Shown here one piece after another: positions 12,872 to 20,697 of a stretch of 25,347 nt of DNA. The first letter of the stretch is position 1, and every line of letters begins with the position of its first letter. The notes below the pieces were generated by a model. The model saw nothing but the letters and a program-made list of their open reading frames with translations. It was not told where the DNA came from and searched no databases. This DNA is from Pseudomonadota bacterium (GTDB lineage: Bacteria > Pseudomonadota > Gammaproteobacteria > Xanthomonadales > Xanthomonadaceae): assembly GCA_023388955.1 (NCBI GenBank), contig JAEWFH010000098.1:1-25347 (forward strand). The letters are read 5' to 3'. The position numbers were made by a program, and so were the translations under genes.

Positions 12872-14213
12872 TTCCGACCTGGCGGGCACCGTCCCCGCGC
12901 ACGACCAGGACCCCGCGGAGGGCTGGCGCTGGGCCCCGGCCTGGATCCTGGCGCATGTAGCGCTGTGGCCGGCACCGGGCTATGCCGAGGGCGTGCTGGC
13001 ACTGGGTGCGGTGCTGGCGATCTACAAGCTGGTGGCGTCGCGCTTCCGCGGCGGCATCTCGTTGCTGAGCCACCAGGCCTGGGCGTTGACCAGCGTGCTG
13101 TTCTTCGCCTACTGGCTGCCCGAGCTGGTCTCCGCGTTCGACTCGGTGGATCCCGGACGGGCGCTGCGCGAGGCCGCGGTCGACCTGCGCTACCTGCCGT
13201 TCCTGTGGCTGGTCGCCTCGGCGGTGGCGAACCGTAAAGGGCGGCGGACCACCTTCGGAGGCCTGGCGATCATCGTGGCGGTGTGGACCGTGGATGCGCT
13301 GCTGCAGGCGCTGACCGGCACCAGCCCGGTGTTTTTCGGCATCGATGCCATCAAGCAGGTGATCAGTGGCCGGTCGATGTGCAGCGCCGAGGACGTGGCC
13401 CTGGTCGACCGGCTGAGCGGCATCCTCGGACCGTGCAACCTCAAGCTGGGCATCGTGCTCGCCAGCCTGTCGCCGTTCGCGCTGTTCTGGACCGGGCGCC
13501 GGCTGGGCACGCTGGGCTGGGTGGTGACCGCGGCGGCGATCGGCGTGGTGGTGCTGCTGGCCGGTTCGCGTGCGTCCTGGGTCACCTACGCGCTGGTGCT
13601 GGCGATCTCCGGCTGGCGGCTGCTGGGCTGGCGCCGGCTGCTGCTGGTGTTCGGCGTCGGCGCACTGCTGCTGGGCGTGTTGACGGTGGCCTCGCCGGAC
13701 GTGCGCGAGCGCGTCGCCCGAACCACCCAGCTGGTGCAGGGCGACGAGGGCGTCGACCAGGCCCTTTCCGGACGCAGCCGGATCTGGGGCGCGGCGCTGT
13801 GCATGGCCGGCGAGCATCCATTCAACGGCGTGGGAGCCCGCGGTTTCCGCGAGGCCTTCCCGGCCTGCGACCCCGTCCCCGACGAAGCGCCGGCATGGGG
13901 GGAGGGTCCCGCCTACCACGCCCACCAGATCGTGCTGGAGGTCCTCAGCGAAACCGGCTTCTTCGGCCTGCTGCTGTGGCTGGCCGGCGCGGCGCTGGCG
14001 TGGCGGGCCTGGCGCTTCGCGGATGCCGCCGCGCGCGAGCGGGCGCGGCCGGCGATGTGGGCGCTGGTGGTCACGGTCTTCCCGTTCAACACTCACCTGG
14101 CGTTCTATTCGACCTTCTGGGGCGGACTGACGCTGCTGCTGGCGGCGCTGTATGCCGGCAGCCTGCTCTCGCGCGAGCGGAGCGCTGAGTTGCCGCCGGC
14201 GACTCAGCGGTAG
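12852..14213 (+). CDS. O-antigen ligase/polymerase family membrane protein (Wzy_C type)
   Basis: 453 residues from ATG 12852, inside the end of the glycosyltransferase gene. The frame stays open further upstream, but that part merely reads the glycosyltransferase gene out of frame. About ten hydrophobic segments are visible. A large loop carries SGRSRIWGAALCMAGEHPFNGVGARGF and HAHQIVLEVLSETGFFGLLLWL, the signature of the O-antigen ligase domain (PF04932), including the conserved Arg and His. It would join O-antigen or another glycan to lipid A-core on the periplasmic side (WaaL), or polymerise glycan (Wzy). It converges with lpxL with a 10-nt overlap. Confidence 0.88.
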   Translation: MPNSQTDSDLAGTVPAHDQDPAEGWRWAPAWILAHVALWPAPGYAEGVLALGAVLAIYKLVASRFRGGISLLSHQAWALTSVLFFAYWLPELVSAFDSVDPGRALREAAVDLRYLPFLWLVASAVANRKGRRTTFGGLAIIVAVWTVDALLQALTGTSPVFFGIDAIKQVISGRSMCSAEDVALVDRLSGILGPCNLKLGIVLASLSPFALFWTGRRLGTLGWVVTAAAIGVVVLLAGSRASWVTYALVLAISGWRLLGWRRLLLVFGVGALLLGVLTVASPDVRERVARTTQLVQGDEGVDQALSGRSRIWGAALCMAGEHPFNGVGARGFREAFPACDPVPDEAPAWGEGPAYHAHQIVLEVLSETGFFGLLLWLAGAALAWRAWRFADAAARERARPAMWALVVTVFPFNTHLAFYSTFWGGLTLLLAALYAGSLLSRERSAELPPATQR

Positions 14214-15127
14214 GGTGCGTCGACGCCTTCCGGGCGCCGCTTGAAGCGGCGGTGGATCCACAGGTACTGGCTCGGCGCGCGGCGCACCATCTCCTCGATC
14301 GCCTGGTTGACCCGCGTGGTGTCGGCGACCACGTCGCCGGACGGAAAGTCCGCAAGCGGCTCGCCCAGGCGCAGCACGTAGTCCGCGCCCTCGCGGCGGT
14401 GGAAGAACGGCACCACCGCGCAGCCGGTCATGCGGGCGAACTGGTGGGTGGCGGTGATGGTCGCCGCCGGCACGCCGAAGAACGGCACGAACACCGTTTC
14501 CTTGCCGCGCATGTCCTGGTCGGGCGCGTACCACAGCATGCCGCCCTTCTTGAGGTGGCGCATCGCCGGGCGCAGTTCGTGGTTGCCGAACATCGCCGCC
14601 GCGTAGCGCAGCCGGCCGCGCTTGACCGCCCATTCCATCACCGGGCCGCGGTGGCGCCGGTACATGCCGGCCAGGGGCAGGTGGTCGCACATCAGCCGGC
14701 CGCATATCTCCAGGGTCATGAAGTGGCCCGATACCAGCAGCACGCCGCGGCCGGTGGCGCGGATCGCCTCTACCGCCTCCAGGCCCTCGATGCGCACCGT
14801 GCGGCGCATCGGTTCCACGTCACCCCACCAGGCGCGGGCGAACTCGAACAGGCCGATGCCCAGGTCGGCGAAGCTGGCACGCAGCAGCGCCTCGCGCTCG
14901 CCCGCCGGCATGCCGGGGAAGCACAGTTCCAGGTTGGTGCGCGCCGCCCGCCGGCGGTCGCCCGCCACGAAGAAGGCGGCGCGCCCGAGCAGCCCGCCCA
15001 GGGCGCGCTGCAGTCCCCAGGGCAGCCGTGCGGCCAGTACCGCCGCGCCGAGCAGGAGCCAGTGTGGCCAGTGGCGTGGTCCCGCGGGCGCCGGGCCGGG
15101 GGAGGTGGGGGATTCGGTGTCGTCCAT
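14204..15127 (-). CDS. lpxL: Lipid A late acyltransferase (LpxL/HtrB family)
   Basis: 307 residues from ATG 15127 (MDDTESPTSP). A hydrophobic N-terminal segment anchors it to the inner membrane. The catalytic H-X4-E is in SGHFMTLE (His135, Glu140). Other family motifs are GMYRRHRGPVMEW, MLWYAPDQDMRGKETVFVPFFGVPA and QYLWIHRRFKRRPEG at the C-terminus. It transfers an acyl chain from acyl-ACP to Kdo2-lipid IVA. It is divergent from waaA, which makes the Kdo-lipid substrate, with a 67-nt spacer. A TAGAAT hexamer ends only 8 nt before the ATG and no Shine-Dalgarno is evident, suggesting a leaderless transcript. LpxM or palmitoleoyl specificity cannot be excluded. Confidence 0.92.
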   Translation of the reverse strand: MDDTESPTSPGPAPAGPRHWPHWLLLGAAVLAARLPWGLQRALGGLLGRAAFFVAGDRRRAARTNLELCFPGMPAGEREALLRASFADLGIGLFEFARAWWGDVEPMRRTVRIEGLEAVEAIRATGRGVLLVSGHFMTLEICGRLMCDHLPLAGMYRRHRGPVMEWAVKRGRLRYAAAMFGNHELRPAMRHLKKGGMLWYAPDQDMRGKETVFVPFFGVPAATITATHQFARMTGCAVVPFFHRREGADYVLRLGEPLADFPSGDVVADTTRVNQAIEEMVRRAPSQYLWIHRRFKRRPEGVDAPYR

Positions 15128-15194
15128 CGGCGGCCATTCTAGGCGGCAGTCGCGGCACGGGCTGCATGCGCGGGGCTGAAGTATCCTGCCCGCC
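15128..15194. promoter_or_regulatory. Divergent lpxL/waaA promoter spacer
   Basis: The spacer has a TAGAAT -10-like box on the minus strand (15136-15141) for lpxL and a TATCCT box on the plus strand (15182-15187) for waaA. Each ends 7-8 nt before its start codon, the geometry of leaderless mRNA. No clear -35 hexamers are present at 17 nt. Confidence 0.45.
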
Positions 15195-16493
15195 ATGCGG
15201 AAAGACCCCATCGAGCGCCTGCTGCGCGGCCTGTATTCGGCGGTGCTGTACCTGCTGGTGCCGGTGACGGTGTACCACCTGATCTGGCGCGGCTTCCACC
15301 AGCAGGCCTACCTGCACCGCTGGAGCGAGCGCTATGCGCGCTACCACCGCCCGCCGGGGCCGCGGGTGCTGTGGCTGCATGCGGTATCGGTAGGCGAGGT
15401 CAACGCCGCGGTGCCGGTGGTCAACGCGCTGCGCCGGGGCCGGCCGGACCTGCGGCTGCTGGTGACCACCATCACCCCGACCGGTTCGGAGCGGGTGCGC
15501 GCGCTGTGGGGCCACGACATCGAGCACGTCTACCTGCCCTACGACCTGCCCGGGGCGATCGGACGTTTCCTCGGCCAGTACCGCCCGCACGCGGCGCTCA
15601 TCATGGAGACCGAGCTGTGGCCGAACCTGCTGTTCGGCTGCCGTGACCGCGGCGTGCCGGTCTTCATCCTCAACGCGCGGCTGTCGGAGCGCTCGTTGCG
15701 TGGCTACCGGGTGCTGGCGCCGCTGGTCGGCCGTGCGTTGCGCACGGTGCGCACGGTGGCCGCGCAGTCACTGGCCGATGCCGTGCGGTTCGTGCGCCTG
15801 GGCGCGCGCAGCGAGCAGGTGCTGGAAGTCGGCAACCTCAAGTACGACGTCGCCGTGCCGGAGGGGCTGGAGGACTTCGCCGCGCAGTGCCGCGCCAGCG
15901 CGGGCGAGCGGCCGGTCTGGATCGCCGCCAGTACCCACGAGGAAGAGGAAGCCGCCGTCCTCGCCATCCACCGCCACTTGCGCGCCCGTTTCCCGGACCT
16001 GCTGCTGCTGTGGGCGCCCCGGCACCCGGAGCGCTTCAGCCTGGTCGCCAACCAGGCACGGGCAGGAGGCTGGCAGGTGTCGACGCGCTCGCGCGGCCGC
16101 TGGCCGGGGCCGTCGGACGCGGTGTTCGTGGTCGATACGCTGGGCGAGCTGGTGCCCTTCTACGCCGCCGCCGACGTGGCCTTCGTCGGGGGCAGCCTGC
16201 AGCCGGTGGGCGGCCACAACCTGCTGGAGCCGGCGGCGGCGGGGACCGCGATCGTCACCGGCCCGCACCTGCACAACTTCGCCGAGATCTCCCGCAACCT
16301 GCACGAGCACGGCGCGCTGCGCATCGGCGCCGACCAGGACGGCGTGTGCGCGGCCCTGGCCGGCTTGCTCGGGGATGCGGCGGCGCGCGCCGGCATGGTC
16401 GATGCCGGACGCGAGCTGATCGAGGGGGGGCGGGGCGCGCTGGCGCAGACCCTGGTGCTGCTGCACCCGGTGTTGCCGCCGCCGCAGCAGTAG
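15195..16493 (+). CDS. waaA: 3-deoxy-D-manno-octulosonic acid (Kdo) transferase
   Basis: 432 residues, usual length for WaaA/KdtA. A hydrophobic N-terminal segment (residues 12-30) anchors it to the membrane. HAVSVGEV (62-69) contains Glu68, equivalent to the catalytic base of characterised Kdo transferases. METELWPNLL and the C-terminal FVGGSLQPVGGHNLLEPAA, which binds CMP-Kdo, are diagnostic. It adds Kdo to lipid IVA before LpxL acylates it. Whether one or two Kdo residues are added cannot be read from sequence. It is convergent with tolC. Confidence 0.96.
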   Translation: MRKDPIERLLRGLYSAVLYLLVPVTVYHLIWRGFHQQAYLHRWSERYARYHRPPGPRVLWLHAVSVGEVNAAVPVVNALRRGRPDLRLLVTTITPTGSERVRALWGHDIEHVYLPYDLPGAIGRFLGQYRPHAALIMETELWPNLLFGCRDRGVPVFILNARLSERSLRGYRVLAPLVGRALRTVRTVAAQSLADAVRFVRLGARSEQVLEVGNLKYDVAVPEGLEDFAAQCRASAGERPVWIAASTHEEEEAAVLAIHRHLRARFPDLLLLWAPRHPERFSLVANQARAGGWQVSTRSRGRWPGPSDAVFVVDTLGELVPFYAAADVAFVGGSLQPVGGHNLLEPAAAGTAIVTGPHLHNFAEISRNLHEHGALRIGADQDGVCAALAGLLGDAAARAGMVDAGRELIEGGRGALAQTLVLLHPVLPPPQQ

Positions 16494-16525
16494 CCGCGGC
16501 GGTGCAGCGGGTGCACTAGCCGCGG
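16494..16525. terminator. Hairpin between convergent waaA and tolC
   Basis: CCGCGG (16494-16499) and CCGCGG (16520-16525) form the outer stem. GTGCA (16502-16506) and TGCAC (16512-16516) form the inner stem with a GCGGG loop and a small internal loop. It fills the whole gap between the stop codons. There is no T-tract on either side, so termination would be factor-assisted or the hairpin may only protect mRNA ends. Confidence 0.45.
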
Positions 16526-16527
16526 GG

Positions 16528-17961
16528 TCAGCGCGGCAGTTCGCCCTGGATGCGGGCCTCGGCGCTGGCGGTCAGCAGGCGGTTGATCTCCTGCAGGTCC
16601 TCCACGTCCAGGGTGCCGGCGGCCTGCTCCAGCAGCAGGCGCTGCTGCAGGTGGTTGTAGCGGGCCTGGGCGTAGGCCTGCTGGGCCTGGAACAGGTTGC
16701 GCTGGTTGTTGAGCACGTCCAGCACGGTGCGGGTGCCCACTTCCAGCCCCACCTGCGAGGCGTCGTAGGCGGCCTGCGCGGAGACCAGCGCCAGCCGGCG
16801 CGCCTCCACCTCGCTGACGCCGGCGACCAGGGTCTGGTAGGCGTTGCGGGTGTTGCGCTCGAGCTGGCGGCGCTCCTGCACCAGCTGGTCGCCGGCGACG
16901 TCGCGGCGGGCCACGGCCTGGCGCACGCGCGAGCGGATGGCGCCGCCCTGGAAGATCGGCACCTGCAGGGTCAGGTTGACGGTCGGCCCGCGGCTTTCGG
17001 AGTTGATCGGGTTGTTCACGTCCGCCGGCAGCCCGTCGGCGCTGAAGGTCTGCGAACCCCAGGTGGCCGACTCGGAGTAGCCGCCGCCCAGGTACAGGGT
17101 CGGCCAGTGGCCGGAGCGGGCGGTGTCGACGTTGGCCTCGGCCGACTGCAGCGCCAGCTCGGCGGCCTGCAGGGACGGGTTGTTGCCGACCGCGGTGGCG
17201 ACCCACTCGTCGACATCGCCGGTCACCGGCAGCTGCGGCTGGAAATCCTCCGGCAGGCCCTGCAGGTTGCGCACCTCGGTGCCGGTGATCTCCGCCAGCG
17301 CCTGGTAGGCATCGGCGACCGCGTTGCGGGCCAGGATGGTGTTGGCGCGCGCGGCGTCGTACTGCGCGCGGGCCTCGTGCACGTCGGTGATCGGGGCCAG
17401 GCCCACGTCCAGGCGACGGGAGGCGAAGTCGAACTGCTTCTGCAGCGCGGCCTCGGCGGCCTCCGCGGCGGCCAGGGTCTCCAGCTGCACCAGGGCGTTG
17501 AAGTAGGCCTGCGAGGTGCGCGTGATCAGGTTCTGGCCGGCGGCTTCCAGGTCGAAGTCGCTGGCCCGACTGAGTGCCTGCTCGCTGCGCAGGGCGGTGA
17601 AACGCGAGCGGTCGTAGACCATCTGGCTCACGTCCACGCCGTAGCTGCGGGTCGTGGTCTCGCGGTCGGTGTTGCCGGTGTAGGTGACCGGCTCGCCGGT
17701 GACCGGGTCGAACTGGGTGGTGCTGGCCGGGCCCTCGCTCTCGCTGCGGCCCAGCCGGGCGCTGCCCGACAGCTGCGGCAGCATCTGCGCCCGCGCCTGG
17801 ACCGCGCCTTCGCGAACGGCCAGGCGGCTCGACTCGGCGATCGACAGCTGCGGATCGCCGGTGCGGGCCATCTCCCAGGTGTCCATCAGGTCGGTGGCGC
17901 CAGCCTGCAACGGCAGCAGGACGGCGAGGGCGGTGGCGAGGGCAAGCGGGCGCAGGGTCAT
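16528..17961 (-). CDS. tolC: TolC-family outer-membrane channel protein
   Basis: 477 residues from ATG 17961 with AAGGA 6 nt upstream. A Sec signal peptide covers residues 1-22. The mature protein starts DLMDTWEMARTGDPQLSIAESS and shows two internally repeated halves of long coiled-coil helices with Ala/Gln-rich heptads, as in type I secretion/efflux TolC proteins (TIGR01844 type). It forms a trimeric outer-membrane channel. It lies downstream of the PCMT-like gene (49 nt) in the same direction. It is probably the outer-membrane partner for the RND operon 1.6 kb away, which lacks its own channel; this is inference. Confidence 0.94.
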   Translation of the reverse strand: MTLRPLALATALAVLLPLQAGATDLMDTWEMARTGDPQLSIAESSRLAVREGAVQARAQMLPQLSGSARLGRSESEGPASTTQFDPVTGEPVTYTGNTDRETTTRSYGVDVSQMVYDRSRFTALRSEQALSRASDFDLEAAGQNLITRTSQAYFNALVQLETLAAAEAAEAALQKQFDFASRRLDVGLAPITDVHEARAQYDAARANTILARNAVADAYQALAEITGTEVRNLQGLPEDFQPQLPVTGDVDEWVATAVGNNPSLQAAELALQSAEANVDTARSGHWPTLYLGGGYSESATWGSQTFSADGLPADVNNPINSESRGPTVNLTLQVPIFQGGAIRSRVRQAVARRDVAGDQLVQERRQLERNTRNAYQTLVAGVSEVEARRLALVSAQAAYDASQVGLEVGTRTVLDVLNNQRNLFQAQQAYAQARYNHLQQRLLLEQAAGTLDVEDLQEINRLLTASAEARIQGELPR

Positions 17962-18010
17962 CGCGGATCCTTGTGGTGACAAGCCGCGCCGGCGGCGGCG
18001 GGCGTCGGGG

Positions 18011-18667
18011 TCAGAACTGGAAAGCAGGCACCGGCTCGGCGCCGGCGAGGTACGGAACTTCGGTCTCGAACAACGATTGGATGCGCGGGCCGTTGACCTG
18101 GTTGTGCACCAGGATCGCCTCCATGGCGGGGGCCTGGCCACGCACGATGAACAGGCGGCCACCCGGGCGCAGCCACTTCAGGAACGACTCCGGCAGCTCG
18201 GCCACCGCCCCGGTGATGCACACCACGTCGAACTGGCGGCCCGGGTCGAAGCCGAAGGCGTCGGCATGCTCGATGCGCACGTTGGCGCGGCCCTGGCGCA
18301 CCAGGCGCGCGCGGGCGGCTTCGGCCAGGTCGGCGTGGCGCTCGATGCTGTACACCTCGCGGCCCAGGCGCGACAGGCAGTCGGTCAGGTAGCCGCTGCC
18401 GGTACCGATCTCGAGCACGTCCTCCTCGGGCTGGACCAACAGCGCCTGCAGGGCGCGCGCCTGGACTACCGGCTTCATCACCACCTCGCCGTGTGCCAGC
18501 GGCAGCACCAGGTCGGCGTAGGCCAGCTCGCGCCGGTCGGCCGGGACGTACTCCTCGCGCGGGACCGTCGACAAGACCTCCAGAACGCGCGCGTCCAGCA
18601 CGTTCCACGGACGGATCTGCTGTTCGACCATCAACTGGCGGGCGTTGGCGAAGTCAAAGCTGCTCAT
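18011..18667 (-). CDS. Protein-L-isoaspartate O-methyltransferase-like protein (degenerate active site)
   Basis: 218 residues from ATG 18667 (MSSFDFANARQLMVEQQIRP), chosen because family members start here; the frame extends to 18802 without family character. The SAM-binding motif is VLEIGTGSGYL (84-94), and the C-terminal strand GGRLFIVRG is present. The active-site motif of true Pcm enzymes (P-I-G-x-G-Q-T-I-S-x-P) is replaced here by P-L-A-H-G60-E-V-V-M-K-P66, so the conserved Thr/Ser are missing. Isoaspartyl repair is therefore uncertain, though SAM binding looks intact. It lies upstream of tolC, probably in one operon. Confidence 0.87.
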   Translation of the reverse strand: MSSFDFANARQLMVEQQIRPWNVLDARVLEVLSTVPREEYVPADRRELAYADLVLPLAHGEVVMKPVVQARALQALLVQPEEDVLEIGTGSGYLTDCLSRLGREVYSIERHADLAEAARARLVRQGRANVRIEHADAFGFDPGRQFDVVCITGAVAELPESFLKWLRPGGRLFIVRGQAPAMEAILVHNQVNGPRIQSLFETEVPYLAGAEPVPAFQF

Positions 18668-18698
18668 GGGGGATCTCGGGGTTCGCGGACAACCGCCT

Positions 18699-18704
18699 AT
18701 TCTA
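18699..18704 (-). promoter_or_regulatory. -10-like box of the PCMT-like/tolC operon
   Basis: TAGAAT on the minus strand lies 31 nt before the ATG at 18667, so transcription would start near 18692 with a leader of about 25 nt. The -35 region at 17-nt spacing (GCCTCC) is poor. The rest of the spacer (18668-18815) shows no other clear signal. Confidence 0.4.
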
Positions 18705-18815
18705 CCGGTCCGGAACGCCGGGGAGGCTGTCGCGACGGGGCCAAGCATCGCCGCAGCCGCGGCGCCCCGTTCAGTGCCATTGGTCACCGGGACCGCGGTC
18801 ATGGGCCGGCACGGT

Positions 18816-19502
18816 TCAGCCTGTCGGCGGCGTGGTGGCCCAGGCCCGCAGGAACGTCGCCACGGCCGCCTCTACCTGTCCCGCCGGGTCGGCGGGCCGC
18901 GCATCGCAACCCAGCACCAGCCGTACCTGCGGTGGGCCGGTGAGCAGGGCGATGAACTGCATGGCCGCCAGTGCGACCGCAGCGGGGTCGTCGCCGTCCA
19001 GGCGCAGCTCGCCACGGCGGGCGCGCCGGGACAGCAGCGCTTCCAGGTCGGCCTGCAACCGGGCCGGGCCGGCTTCCCAGTACAGCTGTGTTTCCTGCGA
19101 ACCGGCCATTCCCGGCGCCCCCAGGACCCGGTTGGCCGCGATCGCCTCGGGGCTGGTGCACAGCGCGTGGATGGCGTGGGCGACTTCGTGCAGCCGCTCC
19201 GGCAGCGGCGTGCCGGCGGCGCGCTCGAACAGCGTGCCCGGCAGCATCCGGTCGCAGTGGGCCTGCACCGCGGCGACGAACAGTCCCTGCTTGCTGCCGA
19301 AATGGCTGTAGACCGTGAGTTTGGACACCCCGGCGGCGGACGCCACGGCTTCCATACTGGTGCCCTCGTAGCCGTTTTCGACGAACAGCCTGGTGCCGGC
19401 GCGCAGCACCGCGGCGCGCTTGGCCATGTCCTTGGGGCGGCCGGGACCGCGCGGGGCGGGGGCCTGCGGCGCGGCGTCGGTGGGGGCGGTCGCGTGATGC
19501 AT
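18816..19502 (-). CDS. TetR/AcrR-family repressor of the adjacent RND operon
   Basis: 228 residues from ATG 19502. A short Ala/Pro-rich N-terminus is followed by GRPKDMAKRAAVLRAG and the TetR helix-turn-helix FVENGYEGTSMEAVASAAGVSKLTVYSHFGSKQGLF (residues 40-75). The C-terminal ligand domain resembles the AefR-like/TetR_C_7 group. Divergent orientation and a 71-nt gap to the RND adaptor make it the probable local repressor, released by an efflux substrate. The inducer is unknown. Confidence 0.92.
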   Translation of the reverse strand: MHHATAPTDAAPQAPAPRGPGRPKDMAKRAAVLRAGTRLFVENGYEGTSMEAVASAAGVSKLTVYSHFGSKQGLFVAAVQAHCDRMLPGTLFERAAGTPLPERLHEVAHAIHALCTSPEAIAANRVLGAPGMAGSQETQLYWEAGPARLQADLEALLSRRARRGELRLDGDDPAAVALAAMQFIALLTGPPQVRLVLGCDARPADPAGQVEAAVATFLRAWATTPPTG

Positions 19503-19573
19503 GGGTAATACCGTACCACCCGGTTCTGTATTAGAGTGCGCCGATGTCCGCGGCACTGGCCTGGAGGCCTCCG
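19503..19573. promoter_or_regulatory. tetR/RND intergenic promoter and candidate operator
   Basis: GGTA-ATACCG-TACC (19504-19517) and ACCG-TACCACC-CGGT (19510-19524) are overlapping inverted repeats, candidate TetR operators. A plus-strand TATTAG box preceded by TG lies at 19529-19534. This would start the RND mRNA near 19541, three nt before an in-frame ATG at 19544 and about 33 nt before the better ATG at 19574. On the minus strand a TATTAC box lies 4 nt before the tetR ATG. The repeats are seen; repressor binding is inferred. Confidence 0.5.
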
Positions 19574-20695
19574 ATGCGCCCATTCCTCCCCTCCCCACTG
19601 GTGCGCCGCAGCGCCGTCGTGGCGTTGCTGGCCTTGGTGCTGGCGGGGGGCTGTAGTGGCGGGGACGAGGCGCCGCCGCCACCGCGCACGGTCCTGGTGG
19701 CGACGGTGGACAGCGGGGAGGGCACCGGAGCTTCGCTCGCCGGCGAGATCCGGGCACGCCACGAAACCCAGCTCGCCTTCCAGGTCGCCGGGCGGATGGT
19801 CGAGCGGCAGGCCGAGGTCGGTGATCGCGTCGTGCGCGGCGACCTGCTGGCCCGGCTCGAGCCTGATGACCTGCAGGCCCGGGCGCGCGCCGCGCAGGCC
19901 CAGCTCGCCGCCGCGGAAGCCGAACTCGGCCGCGCCCGCGCCGATCAGGAGCGGTTCCGCGTCCTCGCCCGCGACCAGTTGGTCAGCCAGTCCGCGCTGG
20001 ATACCCAGAATGCCGCCGCCACCGCCGCCCAGGGCCAGGTGGACGCCGCCCGCGCCGAGCTGGAACTGGCCCGCAACCAGTCCGCCCATACCCGGCTGCT
20101 TGCCCCGGCCGATGGTGTGATCGCCGCCCGCCATGCCGAAGCCGGCCAGGTGCTCGGCGCCGGCCAGCCGGTCTTCACCCTGGCCGCGGACGGCGGGCGC
20201 GAGGTGGTGTTCGCCGTCGCCGAGGGCCAGGTGGATGCGGTCGCGCCGGGCGACCCGGTGCAGGTCGAGCCCTGGAGCGGCGACGGACGCCGCTGGGATG
20301 CCGCAGTCCGCGAGGTCGCGCCCGCGGCCGATCCGGTGACCCGGACCTATGAGGTGCGCGCCACGATCGATGCCGAACCCGGTGCGTTCGAGCTCGGGCA
20401 GAGCGCCCGGGTGTTGCTGGCCTCGGGAACGCCACAGGCCCTGTCGGTGCCGCTGGCCGCGCTGGTGCCCGGGCCGGACGGCGGCAAGGCGGTGTTCGTG
20501 GTCGCTGGCGATTCGACGCTGGAGCTGCGACCGGTGCAGGCCGGTGCCTACGGCGCGGACCGCGTTGAAATCGCCTCCGGCCTGCAGCCCGGCGAGGTGG
20601 TGGTCGCCGCCGGCGGGCACCTGCTGCGCGCCGGCGAGACGGTGCGCGCGATCGACGACGCGGGCCGAAGCCTCGAGCCGGACGAGGCGCGCTGA
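19574..20695 (+). CDS. RND efflux periplasmic adaptor lipoprotein
   Basis: 373 residues from ATG 19574, preferred over ATG 19544 because GGAGG lies 7 nt upstream and the lipoprotein signal then has normal length. The lipobox LAGGC places the lipidated Cys at 27. HlyD-like domains follow: the lipoyl half (GEIRARHETQLAFQVAGRMVE), an Ala-rich alpha-hairpin (about 95-165) that contacts the TolC channel, the second lipoyl half (LLAPADGVIAARHAEAGQVLGAGQPVF), and a beta-barrel/membrane-proximal domain. It bridges permease and outer-membrane channel. The stop lies 2 nt before the permease start. Confidence 0.94.
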   Translation: MRPFLPSPLVRRSAVVALLALVLAGGCSGGDEAPPPPRTVLVATVDSGEGTGASLAGEIRARHETQLAFQVAGRMVERQAEVGDRVVRGDLLARLEPDDLQARARAAQAQLAAAEAELGRARADQERFRVLARDQLVSQSALDTQNAAATAAQGQVDAARAELELARNQSAHTRLLAPADGVIAARHAEAGQVLGAGQPVFTLAADGGREVVFAVAEGQVDAVAPGDPVQVEPWSGDGRRWDAAVREVAPAADPVTRTYEVRATIDAEPGAFELGQSARVLLASGTPQALSVPLAALVPGPDGGKAVFVVAGDSTLELRPVQAGAYGADRVEIASGLQPGEVVVAAGGHLLRAGETVRAIDDAGRSLEPDEAR

Positions 20696-20697
20696 AC

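Noticed and set aside
12543..14705. 720-codon minus-strand frame across the ligase gene and part of lpxL
   Set aside because: Antisense to a membrane protein with clear Wzy_C motifs, and out of frame with lpxL; no independent support.
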